From: Roseateles sp. SL47
GTDB lineage: Bacteria; Pseudomonadota; Gammaproteobacteria; Burkholderiales; Burkholderiaceae_C
Assembly (NCBI RefSeq): GCF_026625885.1
Contig: NZ_CP113068.1
Coordinates: 4,216,001-4,280,000 of the forward strand
Length of the DNA stretch: 64,000 bases
Reading direction: 5' to 3'
The notes below the pieces were generated by a model. The model ran no database searches, was not told where the DNA came from, and worked only from the letters and a program-made list of their open reading frames with translations. Positions 7,848-16,371 of the stretch are shown here, piece by piece (position 1 is the first letter of the stretch; every line of letters begins with the position of its first letter). The translations under genes and the position numbers were made by a program.

Positions 7848-9094
7848 CAATCCACCTCGAAGGCCAATACCTGCGTCACCTGGTGACGCGAGAAGTTATC
7901 GTCGGAAATCATGACCAGCGTTCGCCGGCCATTGGTTCGAATGGGCCCCCAGGCCATGCCCTCCAGGTTGTCGATAGGGGCATCGACCCCGGCGGACTGG
8001 AGGTCCAGCACCAGGCGCTTGCGCATCGGCGCCACACGTGCGCGCAGCAGCGAATCCACATCCTTGATGTCGGTCGCGCCGTCCACGCTGGCTTCATACA
8101 GCCGGATGTGGAACTTGAAATCCCGATCCGCCACCTCGCGGCCGGACCGTTCCAGCACCAGCAGCGTGCCGGCGGGTGTCACCAGCAGCTCGCTGGCACC
8201 GTTGTCTGACAGGTAGTGACCACCCGTCGGGGGCACCGGCACGGCATCCAGCGGATAGGCATACTGGCCCAGCAGCCGACCCTCGCGGTCCAGGTGAGTG
8301 AACCGGGTCAGCGCACCGGCCTTGGGCGATGGCGGCTCACCGTCCTCGATCAACGGGCTTTCCATGGCGGCCCAGACCGAGCCATCGGCGGCAAACGCCA
8401 GCCCTTCCAGGCTGAGGTTGTCCCGCGCGCCGCGCTGCTCACGAGGATGGACCTCCAGGCGTGCCGGCAACGGCAGTTCCCTGACAAACCGGCCATCCCG
8501 TTCAGTCCAGCGCATGAAGGGCTGAATGCCGCGCTTGCGGTCGCCTTCACTGGACCAGAGCAGTTGTCCGGTCCGGCTGTCCAGGCGAATGGCCTCCGGG
8601 TCCGGGATCTCAGGTTGCGGATCCCCTGCCCCCATCTCCACCCTGGCATTCGGATAAGGCGCGCCACTCTTTTGCAGCAAGGTCGTCACGCCAAGCACCT
8701 GCACACCCGTCATCCCATGCTCGCTCCAGTTCAACCGCGCGGTATAAAAACGCGCAGGCGCCTCTTCCGAGCGGTCGTCGCTGAGCAGGAACCAGGTGTC
8801 GGTGGCGGCGTCGTAGTCCAGCCCGGAAATGCCGCCCAGGTGCTGCAGCAGCGGGTCGGACGGAACCCGGTCGATGGTGATCGCGCCAATGAGACGCAGC
8901 GCCATCGGCCGGCCCGGCAGCGCGGCGGTGGCGGTCGCGACACGGACATCGGCGAGCGTCTGGGTGGCGGTGCCAGCACCATCCCCACCGGCGGTGCCAC
9001 GCGCGGAAGGCGCGACGGAGCAGCCTGAGGTCAGGCCGGCCATCAGCCCGATCACGAGAGAGGCGATGATCGCGCTCAACGCCGTCTCGCTCAC
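7847..9094 (-). CDS. Phytase-like domain (esterase-like) lipoprotein
   Basis: This is a 415-residue protein. The GTG at 9094 overlaps the receptor stop (GTGA) and has a GGAG site just upstream. An N-terminal hydrophobic helix ends in the lipobox LTSGC near residue 25, so a lipid-anchored periplasmic or outer-membrane protein is likely. The body fits the esterase-like/phytase-like family: GGISGLDYDAATDTWFLLSD, then PDPEAIRLD, NLSLEGLAFAADGSVWAAME, and NLEGMAWGP near the C-terminus, consistent with a beta-propeller. Members are proposed phosphoesterases. In an operon with a TonB receptor and opposite a nucleoside transporter, trimming of phosphorylated nucleosides at the cell surface is a reasonable guess, not shown. 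Confidence 0.75.
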   Translation of the reverse strand: MSETALSAIIASLVIGLMAGLTSGCSVAPSARGTAGGDGAGTATQTLADVRVATATAALPGRPMALRLIGAITIDRVPSDPLLQHLGGISGLDYDAATDTWFLLSDDRSEEAPARFYTARLNWSEHGMTGVQVLGVTTLLQKSGAPYPNARVEMGAGDPQPEIPDPEAIRLDSRTGQLLWSSEGDRKRGIQPFMRWTERDGRFVRELPLPARLEVHPREQRGARDNLSLEGLAFAADGSVWAAMESPLIEDGEPPSPKAGALTRFTHLDREGRLLGQYAYPLDAVPVPPTGGHYLSDNGASELLVTPAGTLLVLERSGREVADRDFKFHIRLYEASVDGATDIKDVDSLLRARVAPMRKRLVLDLQSAGVDAPIDNLEGMAWGPIRTNGRRTLVMISDDNFSRHQVTQVLAFEVD

Positions 9095-11379
9095 AGCTCC
9101 ATCCTCACCCACAGCACCGCAGTACGGGGCGCGCCGATGAAATAGCGGCCCACGCTGGAGGCCGTGGTCATCAGCTCAGGCGCCACACCGGAGATGTAGT
9201 CCTTGCCCGTGATGTTCTCGAGGTTCAGCCCCACGGACACACGCTCCCACTGGTACGACGCACCGGCGCCGAGCAGCGTGTAGGCGGGCAAGCGCTCGTC
9301 CACACCACTGTTGGCCACACGCGGGTTGGCGTAATAACCGGCCTGGCTGGAGAGATGGCGGACATTGGCCACCAGGCGCAGCGCATCGGTCGGCCGCCAC
9401 GTGGCTTCCAGGAAGAGATTGCGCGGCGCGATGCCCACCAGGTCCGCCCCATCACGGATGAAGCCCTTGGCCGGATACCCTTGTGCGTCAACATCGCTGA
9501 GCTCGTAGCGCGCCTTCTGGTAGGTGAACGATCCATAGAAGCGCCAGGCGGCACCCAGGCGGCCATTGCCGCTCAGTTCCACGCCGTTGATGCGGCGCCC
9601 CTGGTCGACGTTCTCGGACTGGAGCGTACCAGCGATATCGGCCGCCACCGTCTCTTTAGAACGGATCGAAAACCCCTGAATGCCGAGCGCATAGTTCTCC
9701 CCTTTGTGGCGCAGCCCCAGATCGAACGCCTTGGCGGTGTCCATGTCATGTGGCCGCGTGGCCCCAGCCAGCGTGGCCGCGGCACCGCCCTCCAGCGTGG
9801 CGTCGGTCATGGTGGCAGCGTTCTTGGCGTAGCCTGCAAACAACTCGGTGTTGGCCGCCAGCGGCACCAGCGCGCCAAGCTTGGGCAGCACGCCAGAATT
9901 CACACGTGCCTCGTTCACGTAGTTCACCTTGGCCGTGCGGGAGTCCTGGATGGGCGCGCGATAGTCCACCCGGTTGTCCAGGTAGGTCAGGCCGTAGTCC
10001 AGCTTGAGTCGCCCTTCCAGCAGGCTGCTGCGGTTGGCCGCATACACCATGGTGCTGCGGTTCTTCCAGTGCTTGTCTTCGCTGGTGGCGTCCGGCGTGT
10101 CGCTGTAGGCCGGGCCGGTGGCCTCGTCCAGCACCGGATACCAGCGCCGCAGCTGGCTGCGGTCATAGCTTTCATACCAGGCGCCCACACGCCAGTCGAT
10201 CAGGTCGTTGTGGCGGGCGCTGACCTCCACCAGCGCACCATTGCGGGACAGCCCATAGTCATTGGCGCGGAAGTACAGGCTGGTGGCCCGGCCATCCAGG
10301 CCGGGGTAGCCGGCATTACCCAGCCCGGTCTCCTTGCCGGTACCGTCCTGCCCATGGTGGTAGGCCTTGGCCGACACCTTCAAACCGGCCAGTGAGGTGC
10401 TCAGGTCCACATAGCTCAGCCGGTCTTCGCGCGGGTTGCCCTTCAGGCCCCGGTAGTTGCGGTCCCTGCCAGGCACGCCCGTCCAGGTGTCCGTATAACC
10501 GTCCGCCTTGGGATTGGTCTGGAACTGCTTGAGCGTCACGATGTTCGTGCCACTCCTCTCCTCACGGTCGTTGTAGCTGGAGTGCAGCTTCAGCGTGGTG
10601 TCCGCACCCAGGCGCCAGGCCAGCTTCAGGTCTGCATGGTCGCGGGTGTTGTGGCCGGCAGGGTCGTCCACATAGGACACCTTCCATTGCTGGCGGGAGA
10701 TGCTGAGATACGCAGTCAGGCCCGGGGCGATCTCGCCACTGTCCACGCGGGCATACAGCCGGCCCAGGTCCGCGCTGCCAGCGGCGGCTTCGGCCCGCAG
10801 ACCGAAGTTGCGGTTGGGATCCTGCGTCAGATAGTTGATGTGGCCAGCCAGCGCCTGATGGGAAGGTGCGCCCACGATGCCGGCGGACTGGGACACATCA
10901 ATGCCGGCCAGGTTGCTGCTGTCAAAGAATCGCGTCGGCACCGACCCGCCCCCCAGAGTGGTGCGTCCGTTGGGAATGCCATCAATCGAGAAGCCGATGC
11001 TGTCCTTGCCGAAGCCACGCATGCTGATCGTGCTTTCGAAGCCGTCGCCGCCAAAGGCATTGGACGAGCCGACCTGGATGCCGGAGACCCGCTCCAGCAG
11101 CTTGTCCGCCGAGACACCGGTCGGGTAGTGGTCCAGATCAGCCGCGGTGATCTTGACGTTGGCACGCGCCTGGCGCAGGCCGATGGATTCCCCCATCACC
11201 ATCACCTGCCCCAGCGACTGGCTGGAAGCCGCGGGCGCGGTGCTGGTGTCCTGAGCAGCATCGCTGGCGGGCCGCGCCGGCGGTGGCACTTCCTGGGCCA
11301 GGGCCGGCAGCGCCTGAGCGGCCAGCAGCAGCGCCACAAGGGGGAGCGGGCGGAAGGGAACGTAGGCAAGAGGAGACAT
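9091..11379 (-). CDS. TonB-dependent outer-membrane receptor (nucleoside-type locus)
   Basis: This is a 762-residue receptor from ATG 11379. A signal peptide (about residues 1-28, ending ALPALAQ) is followed by a plug domain with KLLERVSGIQVG, STISMRGFG and a GGGSVPTRFFDSSNLAGIDV segment. A 22-strand-type barrel then runs to the end, with repeated aromatic/Gly strands. The terminal residues are VLWVRMEL rather than the usual C-terminal Phe. It moves a scarce ligand across the outer membrane using TonB energy. The promoter region (11380-11627) is shared with the divergent GntR gene and contains two identical palindromes. The ligand is unknown; context suggests a nucleoside or nucleotide-like compound. 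Confidence 0.88.
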   Translation of the reverse strand: MSPLAYVPFRPLPLVALLLAAQALPALAQEVPPPARPASDAAQDTSTAPAASSQSLGQVMVMGESIGLRQARANVKITAADLDHYPTGVSADKLLERVSGIQVGSSNAFGGDGFESTISMRGFGKDSIGFSIDGIPNGRTTLGGGSVPTRFFDSSNLAGIDVSQSAGIVGAPSHQALAGHINYLTQDPNRNFGLRAEAAAGSADLGRLYARVDSGEIAPGLTAYLSISRQQWKVSYVDDPAGHNTRDHADLKLAWRLGADTTLKLHSSYNDREERSGTNIVTLKQFQTNPKADGYTDTWTGVPGRDRNYRGLKGNPREDRLSYVDLSTSLAGLKVSAKAYHHGQDGTGKETGLGNAGYPGLDGRATSLYFRANDYGLSRNGALVEVSARHNDLIDWRVGAWYESYDRSQLRRWYPVLDEATGPAYSDTPDATSEDKHWKNRSTMVYAANRSSLLEGRLKLDYGLTYLDNRVDYRAPIQDSRTAKVNYVNEARVNSGVLPKLGALVPLAANTELFAGYAKNAATMTDATLEGGAAATLAGATRPHDMDTAKAFDLGLRHKGENYALGIQGFSIRSKETVAADIAGTLQSENVDQGRRINGVELSGNGRLGAAWRFYGSFTYQKARYELSDVDAQGYPAKGFIRDGADLVGIAPRNLFLEATWRPTDALRLVANVRHLSSQAGYYANPRVANSGVDERLPAYTLLGAGASYQWERVSVGLNLENITGKDYISGVAPELMTTASSVGRYFIGAPRTAVLWVRMEL

Positions 11380-11468
11380 GTTGTTGGAGCTTTCAGCAGG
11401 TGGAGCCTGGATGCACGGGTAAGCGTCGTGGTTTGGGGTACTGCGAAATCGGGCGGATGATCCAATAC

Positions 11469-11480
11469 TGGTACGTACCA
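11469..11480. promoter_or_regulatory. GntR operator palindrome, copy 1
   Basis: The perfect 12-base palindrome TGGTACGTACCA lies 89 bases upstream of the TonB receptor start and is identical to the copy at 11601-11612. Two exact copies between divergent genes, one of which encodes a GntR/HutC regulator, make these its likely operators. Binding at both could repress both directions at once. Confidence 0.8.
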
Positions 11481-11600
11481 CGTCAATCCGGAGTGGAGCC
11501 CTTTTGCCGCATAAAAACGGTTTTCTTAGGGAAAACACTTCTGTCACAGCCTTGTCAAACGTTCATGAGTCACCCGTACGGGCAGCTCCTATTGACCTTC

Positions 11601-11612
11601 TGGTACGTACCA
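11601..11612. promoter_or_regulatory. GntR operator palindrome, copy 2
   Basis: The second exact copy of TGGTACGTACCA ends 15 bases before the GntR start codon at 11628. Its position over the start of the regulator's own transcript fits autoregulation. The centre-to-centre distance to copy 1 is 132 bases. Confidence 0.8.
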
Positions 11613-11627
11613 TGAGAGCATGAAACG

Positions 11628-12389
11628 ATGAACAAGCGTTCCGATGACTCCCCGTCCGCCGCCGCGGCGGTCCCCCGCTACCGCCTGGTGGCGGATGCCC
11701 TGCGCGCCGCCATCAATGAAGGCCGGCTGGCGGACAACCAGGCCCTGCCCTCCGAGCGTGAATTGACGGAGCAGCACCAGGTCAGCCGGGATACCGTGCG
11801 CAAGGCCGTCCGGCTGTTGGAAGACCATGGGTTGGTCTACAGCGACCACGGCCGCGGCACCTTCGTGGCACCGGCGCTGGTGCGGCGCATGTCCCGCTAC
11901 ATCGACGGTTTCTCGGAGGACACCCGCCAACGCGGCGGCGCGCCCACGCAGCGCATCCTCAACCTGGAACTCAGCCCGGCCACCCTTGCCATTGCCCAGT
12001 TGCTGCAACTGGAATCGGGCCATCCACTCACCCGTGTGCGGCGCGTGCGCCTGACCAACGGCGTGCCCGTCGGCCTGCACGATGCCTACTTCCCGCTGGC
12101 CCCCGGCGTGAAGCTGGAGCGGCAGGAGGTGGAGCGCACCCGCTCGCTGTATCAGCTGCTGCAGGAGCGCGCCGGTTTTGCCCCGGTGGAGGCGGTGGAG
12201 AACCTGTTCGCCGCCACGGCGGATGCGGAAGAGGCCCGGCTGCTGGAAATCCCCGAGGGCTCCCCACTGCTGGTGTGTGAACGCATCACCCTTTCGGACC
12301 GGCGTGAACCCATCGAGTACTGCCTGATGAAGTACGTCTCCAGCTACCGCTACAGCGCACGTATCACGCAGTCCACTCGTCTGGCCTGA
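11628..12389 (+). CDS. GntR family (HutC/FarR subfamily) transcriptional regulator
   Basis: This 253-residue protein has an N-terminal winged helix-turn-helix (about residues 17-82) with the GntR signature LPSERELTEQHQVSRDTVRK and DHGLVYSDHGRGTFVAP. A UTRA ligand-binding domain follows (about 95-250), with LARVRRVR-like and EPIEYCLMKYVSSYRYSARI segments. HutC-type members bind small ligands such as amino acids, sugars or nucleotides and release DNA. It heads the rightward operon for nucleoside uptake and faces the TonB receptor. Two copies of TGGTACGTACCA in the 248-base gap are its probable operators. It is therefore likely a ligand-released repressor of the whole locus and of itself. Confidence 0.9.
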   Translation: MNKRSDDSPSAAAAVPRYRLVADALRAAINEGRLADNQALPSERELTEQHQVSRDTVRKAVRLLEDHGLVYSDHGRGTFVAPALVRRMSRYIDGFSEDTRQRGGAPTQRILNLELSPATLAIAQLLQLESGHPLTRVRRVRLTNGVPVGLHDAYFPLAPGVKLERQEVERTRSLYQLLQERAGFAPVEAVENLFAATADAEEARLLEIPEGSPLLVCERITLSDRREPIEYCLMKYVSSYRYSARITQSTRLA

Positions 12390-12422
12390 GTCCACCCTCC
12401 TCCTCCGCACGTCCTGGCTCCG

Positions 12423-13535
12423 ATGCGCGCTTCCCTGAAGTTCCTGCTGGTTCAGTTCGCCTGGCTGATCGCCGCTGTCGTGGCGCTCTACGCCATCAAG
12501 GCGGTGGGGGACCGCCTGCTGCCACGCGCCCAGGCTGGCCAGGGCCTGCGCGCCGTGCTCTTCATCAACGGCACGCTGGGCGACAAGTCCTTCTTCGACG
12601 GCGCCGCCAAGGGCATGCGTGACGCGGCCCGCGCCTTGCCCGTCTCGGTCAGGATCATCGAGGGCGGCACCGATCCCACCCGGTGGCTGCCCGCGCTCAC
12701 CAGCCTGGTCGACAGCGGCGATTACGACCTGATCGTCACCGGCACCTTCACCATGGCGCCCTATGTCGAGCAACTGGCGCGGGACTATCCGGACCGGCGT
12801 TTCGTGCTGTATGACGCCTCGGTGGACACCCGCCGCTGTGCCTGCCGCAACGTTCAGTCGCTGCTGTTCCGCCAGAACGAGGGCGCCTATCTCGCCGGCT
12901 ACCTGGCCGCGAAGCTGGACCAGGCGGGCCTGCCCGGCATGCCGCCCGGAGGCGGCCTGGGGGTGATGGGGGGCATGCAGTTTCCGGTGGTGGACGATTT
13001 CATCGTCGGCTTCCGGGCGGGCGCCAAGGCGGCCGACCCCAGCCTGCCGGTGGCCACGCAATATGCCAACTCCTTCTCCGATCCAGCGCTGGGCAAGGAG
13101 ATCGCCAAGACGATGTATGGCCGCGGCGCCGGCATCGTGTTCCATGTGGCGGGCGCCAGTGGCCAGGGCGTCAACGAAGCCGCGCTGGAAACCGGCCGCT
13201 ACGCCATCGGCGTGGACGTGGACCAGTACGCGATCTACCAGCGCCATCAACCCGCGCTCGCGGCCCGTATCGTCACGTCGGTGATCAAGAACGTGGACGT
13301 TGCCGTGCTGGAGGCCATCCGGCGGGCGGCCCGGTCGGCACGAGAAGGCAACGCCCCCACCACCGGCGGCATCCTGTCCCTGGGCCTGGCCGAGCGCGGC
13401 GTGAGCCTGGCTCCCCGCGCTGGCGCGCTGGAGAACGCCCCGCCAGCGCTGCTGCTGGAGCTCGACCAGGTGCAGGCCGAGATCATCACCGGCCAGCGCA
13501 GAGTCCCCAGCGCCTTCGCGGCCAAGACGTCATGA
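12423..13535 (+). CDS. BMP family ABC transporter substrate-binding protein
   Basis: This 370-residue protein has the Bmp/PnrA-like fold of nucleoside-binding proteins: LFINGTLGDKSFFDGAAKGM near residue 45, LIVTGTFTMAPYVEQLARDY, NEGAYLAGYLAAKL, and GVDVDQYAIYQR near residue 265, where family members contact the ligand. An N-terminal membrane helix (about residues 7-27) lacks a clear cleavage or lipobox site, so the protein may stay anchored in the inner membrane. It starts 33 bases after the GntR stop and ends in an ATGA overlap with the ATPase gene. It is expected to capture purine or other nucleosides in the periplasm for the transporter encoded next. Confidence 0.87.
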   Translation: MRASLKFLLVQFAWLIAAVVALYAIKAVGDRLLPRAQAGQGLRAVLFINGTLGDKSFFDGAAKGMRDAARALPVSVRIIEGGTDPTRWLPALTSLVDSGDYDLIVTGTFTMAPYVEQLARDYPDRRFVLYDASVDTRRCACRNVQSLLFRQNEGAYLAGYLAAKLDQAGLPGMPPGGGLGVMGGMQFPVVDDFIVGFRAGAKAADPSLPVATQYANSFSDPALGKEIAKTMYGRGAGIVFHVAGASGQGVNEAALETGRYAIGVDVDQYAIYQRHQPALAARIVTSVIKNVDVAVLEAIRRAARSAREGNAPTTGGILSLGLAERGVSLAPRAGALENAPPALLLELDQVQAEIITGQRRVPSAFAAKTS

Positions 13536-15175
13536 TGCATCCCATCCCATCCATCCGCCCCGTGGCGGCGGCGCTGCCCACGGCCCCTCCTCGACCGATC
13601 CTTTCCCTGCACGAGGTCTCCAAGCGCTACCCCACCGGCACGCTGGCAGTGGACCAGGTGACGCTGTCCATCGCTCCCGGCGAGGTGCACGCCATCGTCG
13701 GCGAGAACGGCGCCGGCAAGTCCACCGTCATGAAGATGCTCTACGGACTGGAGCAGCCCAGTGCTGGCGAGATCCGCCTGGACGGCCAGCAGGTGCACTG
13801 GCCCTCGCCCCGGGCCGCCATCGCCGCCGGCATGGGGCTGGTGCCGCAGCATGTCACCCTGGTGGACTCCTTCACCGTCGCCGCCAACGTCGTGCTGGGC
13901 CAGGAGCCTCGGCGCGGCCTGTGGCTGGACACCCGCGCTGCGGCCCGGCAGGTGGCCGAGACCGCCCGCCGCTACCAGCTGCCGCTGGACCCGGACGCGC
14001 CCGTGTCCAGCCTGTCCCTCGGCGAGCAGCAGGCTGTCGGCCTGCTCAAGGCGCTGCACCAAGGCGCCCGCATCCTGATGCTGGACGAACCCACCGCCGT
14101 ACTGCCGCCGCAGCAGGCCGAGGCGCTGATGCAGGCCCTGCGAGGCTTTGCGGACAGCGGCCTGACGGTGGTCCTCATCACCCATCGCATCGCCGAGATC
14201 CGCGAAGTCGCGGACCGTTTCACCGTGCTGCGCGCTGGCCGGGTGGCCGGCAGCGCAGCCTCCCGGGAGGTCAGCGCGGACGAGATCACCACCCTGGTCA
14301 TGGGCCGTGCCATGACGCCGCTGAAGGCCAGCCGCCGGGCACCCACCAGTCCCACGCCCGTACTGCGCGTCCGCGACCTGTCGGTCCACCCGCGCGGCAG
14401 CCGCCAATCCGTCGAAGGCCTGACGCTGGACATCGCCGGCGGCGAGATCCTCGGTGTGGTGGGCGTTGAAGGCAATGGGCAGACCTTGCTGGCCGATATG
14501 CTGGCCGGCCTGCTTCGCCCAGATCATGGCGAGGTACGGGTCGACGGTACGCTGCTGCACGGCCAGGGCGACGCGGGCATCCGCGCCGCACGCGCGGCGG
14601 GTGTGGCCGCGATCCCGGAGGACAGGCTGCACGACGGCGTCGCCCCGGACATGTCCATCACCGAGAACGCCATCGCCAATCGCCATGACTGCCCTCCGCT
14701 GGCCCGCCCCACGGGCTGGATGGACCTGGCGTTAGCTGGCGAGCAGACCCGCCGGTTGCTGAGGGACTTCGGCGTCGTCGCCGCCTCGGCGGACGCCGCC
14801 ATCCGTTCGCTCTCCGGCGGCAACATGCAGAAGGTGGTGCTGGCGCGCGAGATCGCCCTGGCCCCGCGGCTCCTCGTGGCCTGCCAGCCGACCCGGGGCG
14901 TGGACATCGGCGCCGCCCAGTCCCTGCATGAACGGCTGCTGGCGCTGCGGGACGGCGGCGCCGCCATTCTGCTGGTCTCCGCCGATCTAGATGAACTGCT
15001 CGCCCTGTCCGACCGGCTCATCGTGCTGGACCAAGGCCGCCTGGTGGGCCACTTTGCCGCCCAGGCGGTCGATGCCCGGCGCCTGGGCCTCTACATGACT
15101 GGCCTGCGCCGCGATCCCCATGCCCGCGCCGACCTCGGCGCCCCTTTCACCCGCGACGAAGACGCCGCGGTCTGA
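13532..15175 (+). CDS. Nucleoside-type ABC transporter ATP-binding protein (two ABC domains)
   Basis: This is a 547-residue tandem ATPase of the RbsA/YufO type. Domain 1 has a normal Walker A (GENGAGKST, about residue 57) and LMLDEPTAVLPP as Walker B, with the signature reading LSLGEQQ. Domain 2 has the degenerate P-loop GVEGNGQT typical of this family, the signature LSGGNMQKV and the ACQPTRGVDIGA segment in place of a standard Walker B. It energises import through the two permeases that follow. The start overlaps the binding-protein stop (ATGA), and the next gene begins two bases after its stop, so the transporter is expressed as one unit. Confidence 0.92.
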   Translation: MMHPIPSIRPVAAALPTAPPRPILSLHEVSKRYPTGTLAVDQVTLSIAPGEVHAIVGENGAGKSTVMKMLYGLEQPSAGEIRLDGQQVHWPSPRAAIAAGMGLVPQHVTLVDSFTVAANVVLGQEPRRGLWLDTRAAARQVAETARRYQLPLDPDAPVSSLSLGEQQAVGLLKALHQGARILMLDEPTAVLPPQQAEALMQALRGFADSGLTVVLITHRIAEIREVADRFTVLRAGRVAGSAASREVSADEITTLVMGRAMTPLKASRRAPTSPTPVLRVRDLSVHPRGSRQSVEGLTLDIAGGEILGVVGVEGNGQTLLADMLAGLLRPDHGEVRVDGTLLHGQGDAGIRAARAAGVAAIPEDRLHDGVAPDMSITENAIANRHDCPPLARPTGWMDLALAGEQTRRLLRDFGVVAASADAAIRSLSGGNMQKVVLAREIALAPRLLVACQPTRGVDIGAAQSLHERLLALRDGGAAILLVSADLDELLALSDRLIVLDQGRLVGHFAAQAVDARRLGLYMTGLRRDPHARADLGAPFTRDEDAAV

Positions 15176-15177
15176 CG

Positions 15178-16371
15178 ATGGCTCTCCTGAACCTGTCCAC
15201 CGCCTTGCCCACCGGTCTTCGCCGTCTCGGCCTCCGACTGAACGGCGGCGCCGGCACGCTGCCGTTGTCGATCGCCGCGGCGCTGATCATCGGCTTCCTG
15301 CTGACCGCCCTGGTCAGCGATGAGCCCGCCCGCGCCTGGCTCGCCCTGCTCACCGGCGCGCTGCCGGAGTTCCATCAGGGCGAACACGGCTGGGAGGTGC
15401 GGCGCCTGGTGCTCTTCGGCGCCGCCATCGGGGACGCCATCACCCTGGCCCTGCTGGGCCTGGCCATCGCCCTGCCCTTGCGCGCCCGGCAGTTCTCGCT
15501 GGGCGCGGATGGCCAGATGTTCCTCGGCGGCCTGGCCGCCGTGGCCACCAGCCTGGCCCTGGCCTCGATGCCGGCGCTGGTGGTGCTGCCCGCCTCGTTC
15601 ATGGCGGCGATGCTGGCCGGTGGGGCCTGGGGCCTGCTGCCCGGATGGATGAAGGCCCGGCATGGCGCCAACGAGATCGTCACCACGCTGATGTTCAACC
15701 TCATCGCGGTGCAGCTGTTCCGGCTGGTCATCACGGAATGGATGAGCGATTCGCAGGCGGGTTTCATCGCCACCCCGGTGCTGCCGTCGGCCGCCTCGCT
15801 GGACGCGCTGATCCCCCGCACCCACGTGAGCTGGATGCTGCTGGGCGTGCCGCTGCTGGCCTGGGCCGGCCACCTGCTGCTGAGCCGCACCAGTGCGGGT
15901 TACGCCATCCGGGCCGTGGGGCAGGCGCCGGCCTTCGCGCGGCGCATGGGGCTGCCGGTGGCGCGCACCATCATGCTTTCGATGGCGCTGGGCGGCGTGT
16001 TTGCCGGGCTCGCTGGCCTTCACATCAGCCATGCGCTGCTGCACCGCCTGCCGGTGGACCTGCCCGCCGGGCTGGGCTACGAAGGGCTCGTCGTGGCCCT
16101 GCTGGCGCGCAACGAGCCCCGCGCCATCCCCATGGCCGCCCTGCTCTATGCCTATCTGCGCGCTGGGGGCCAGGCCATGGAGCGCAGCACGGATGTGCCG
16201 CGGGAGATGGTGCTGGTGCTGCAGGCACTGGTCATTCTCTTCGTGGTGTCTTCCCGGCTGTGGCCCCGGTTGGCGGCCGGGCTGTCGCGCGCGGCGTCGT
16301 GGGCGAGGTCCCTCCGGACGCCAGCAACCCGAGCCACGGGTGCGGACACCTCCTCGGAAGCCCCCACATGA
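15178..16371 (+). CDS. ABC transporter permease 1 (BmpB/YufP type)
   Basis: This 397-residue inner-membrane permease has about eight to ten hydrophobic helices. The branched-chain permease signature runs through GLLPGWMKARHGANEIVTTL followed by MFNLIA, and RAVGQAPAFARRMGLPV marks the cytoplasmic coupling loop. It is the larger partner of a permease pair used by BMP-type nucleoside transporters. The C-terminal 40 residues are polar and rich in Arg/Thr. It is translationally coupled: its ATG follows the ATPase stop by two bases, and its own TGA overlaps the ATG of permease 2. Confidence 0.9.
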   Translation: MALLNLSTALPTGLRRLGLRLNGGAGTLPLSIAAALIIGFLLTALVSDEPARAWLALLTGALPEFHQGEHGWEVRRLVLFGAAIGDAITLALLGLAIALPLRARQFSLGADGQMFLGGLAAVATSLALASMPALVVLPASFMAAMLAGGAWGLLPGWMKARHGANEIVTTLMFNLIAVQLFRLVITEWMSDSQAGFIATPVLPSAASLDALIPRTHVSWMLLGVPLLAWAGHLLLSRTSAGYAIRAVGQAPAFARRMGLPVARTIMLSMALGGVFAGLAGLHISHALLHRLPVDLPAGLGYEGLVVALLARNEPRAIPMAALLYAYLRAGGQAMERSTDVPREMVLVLQALVILFVVSSRLWPRLAAGLSRAASWARSLRTPATRATGADTSSEAPT

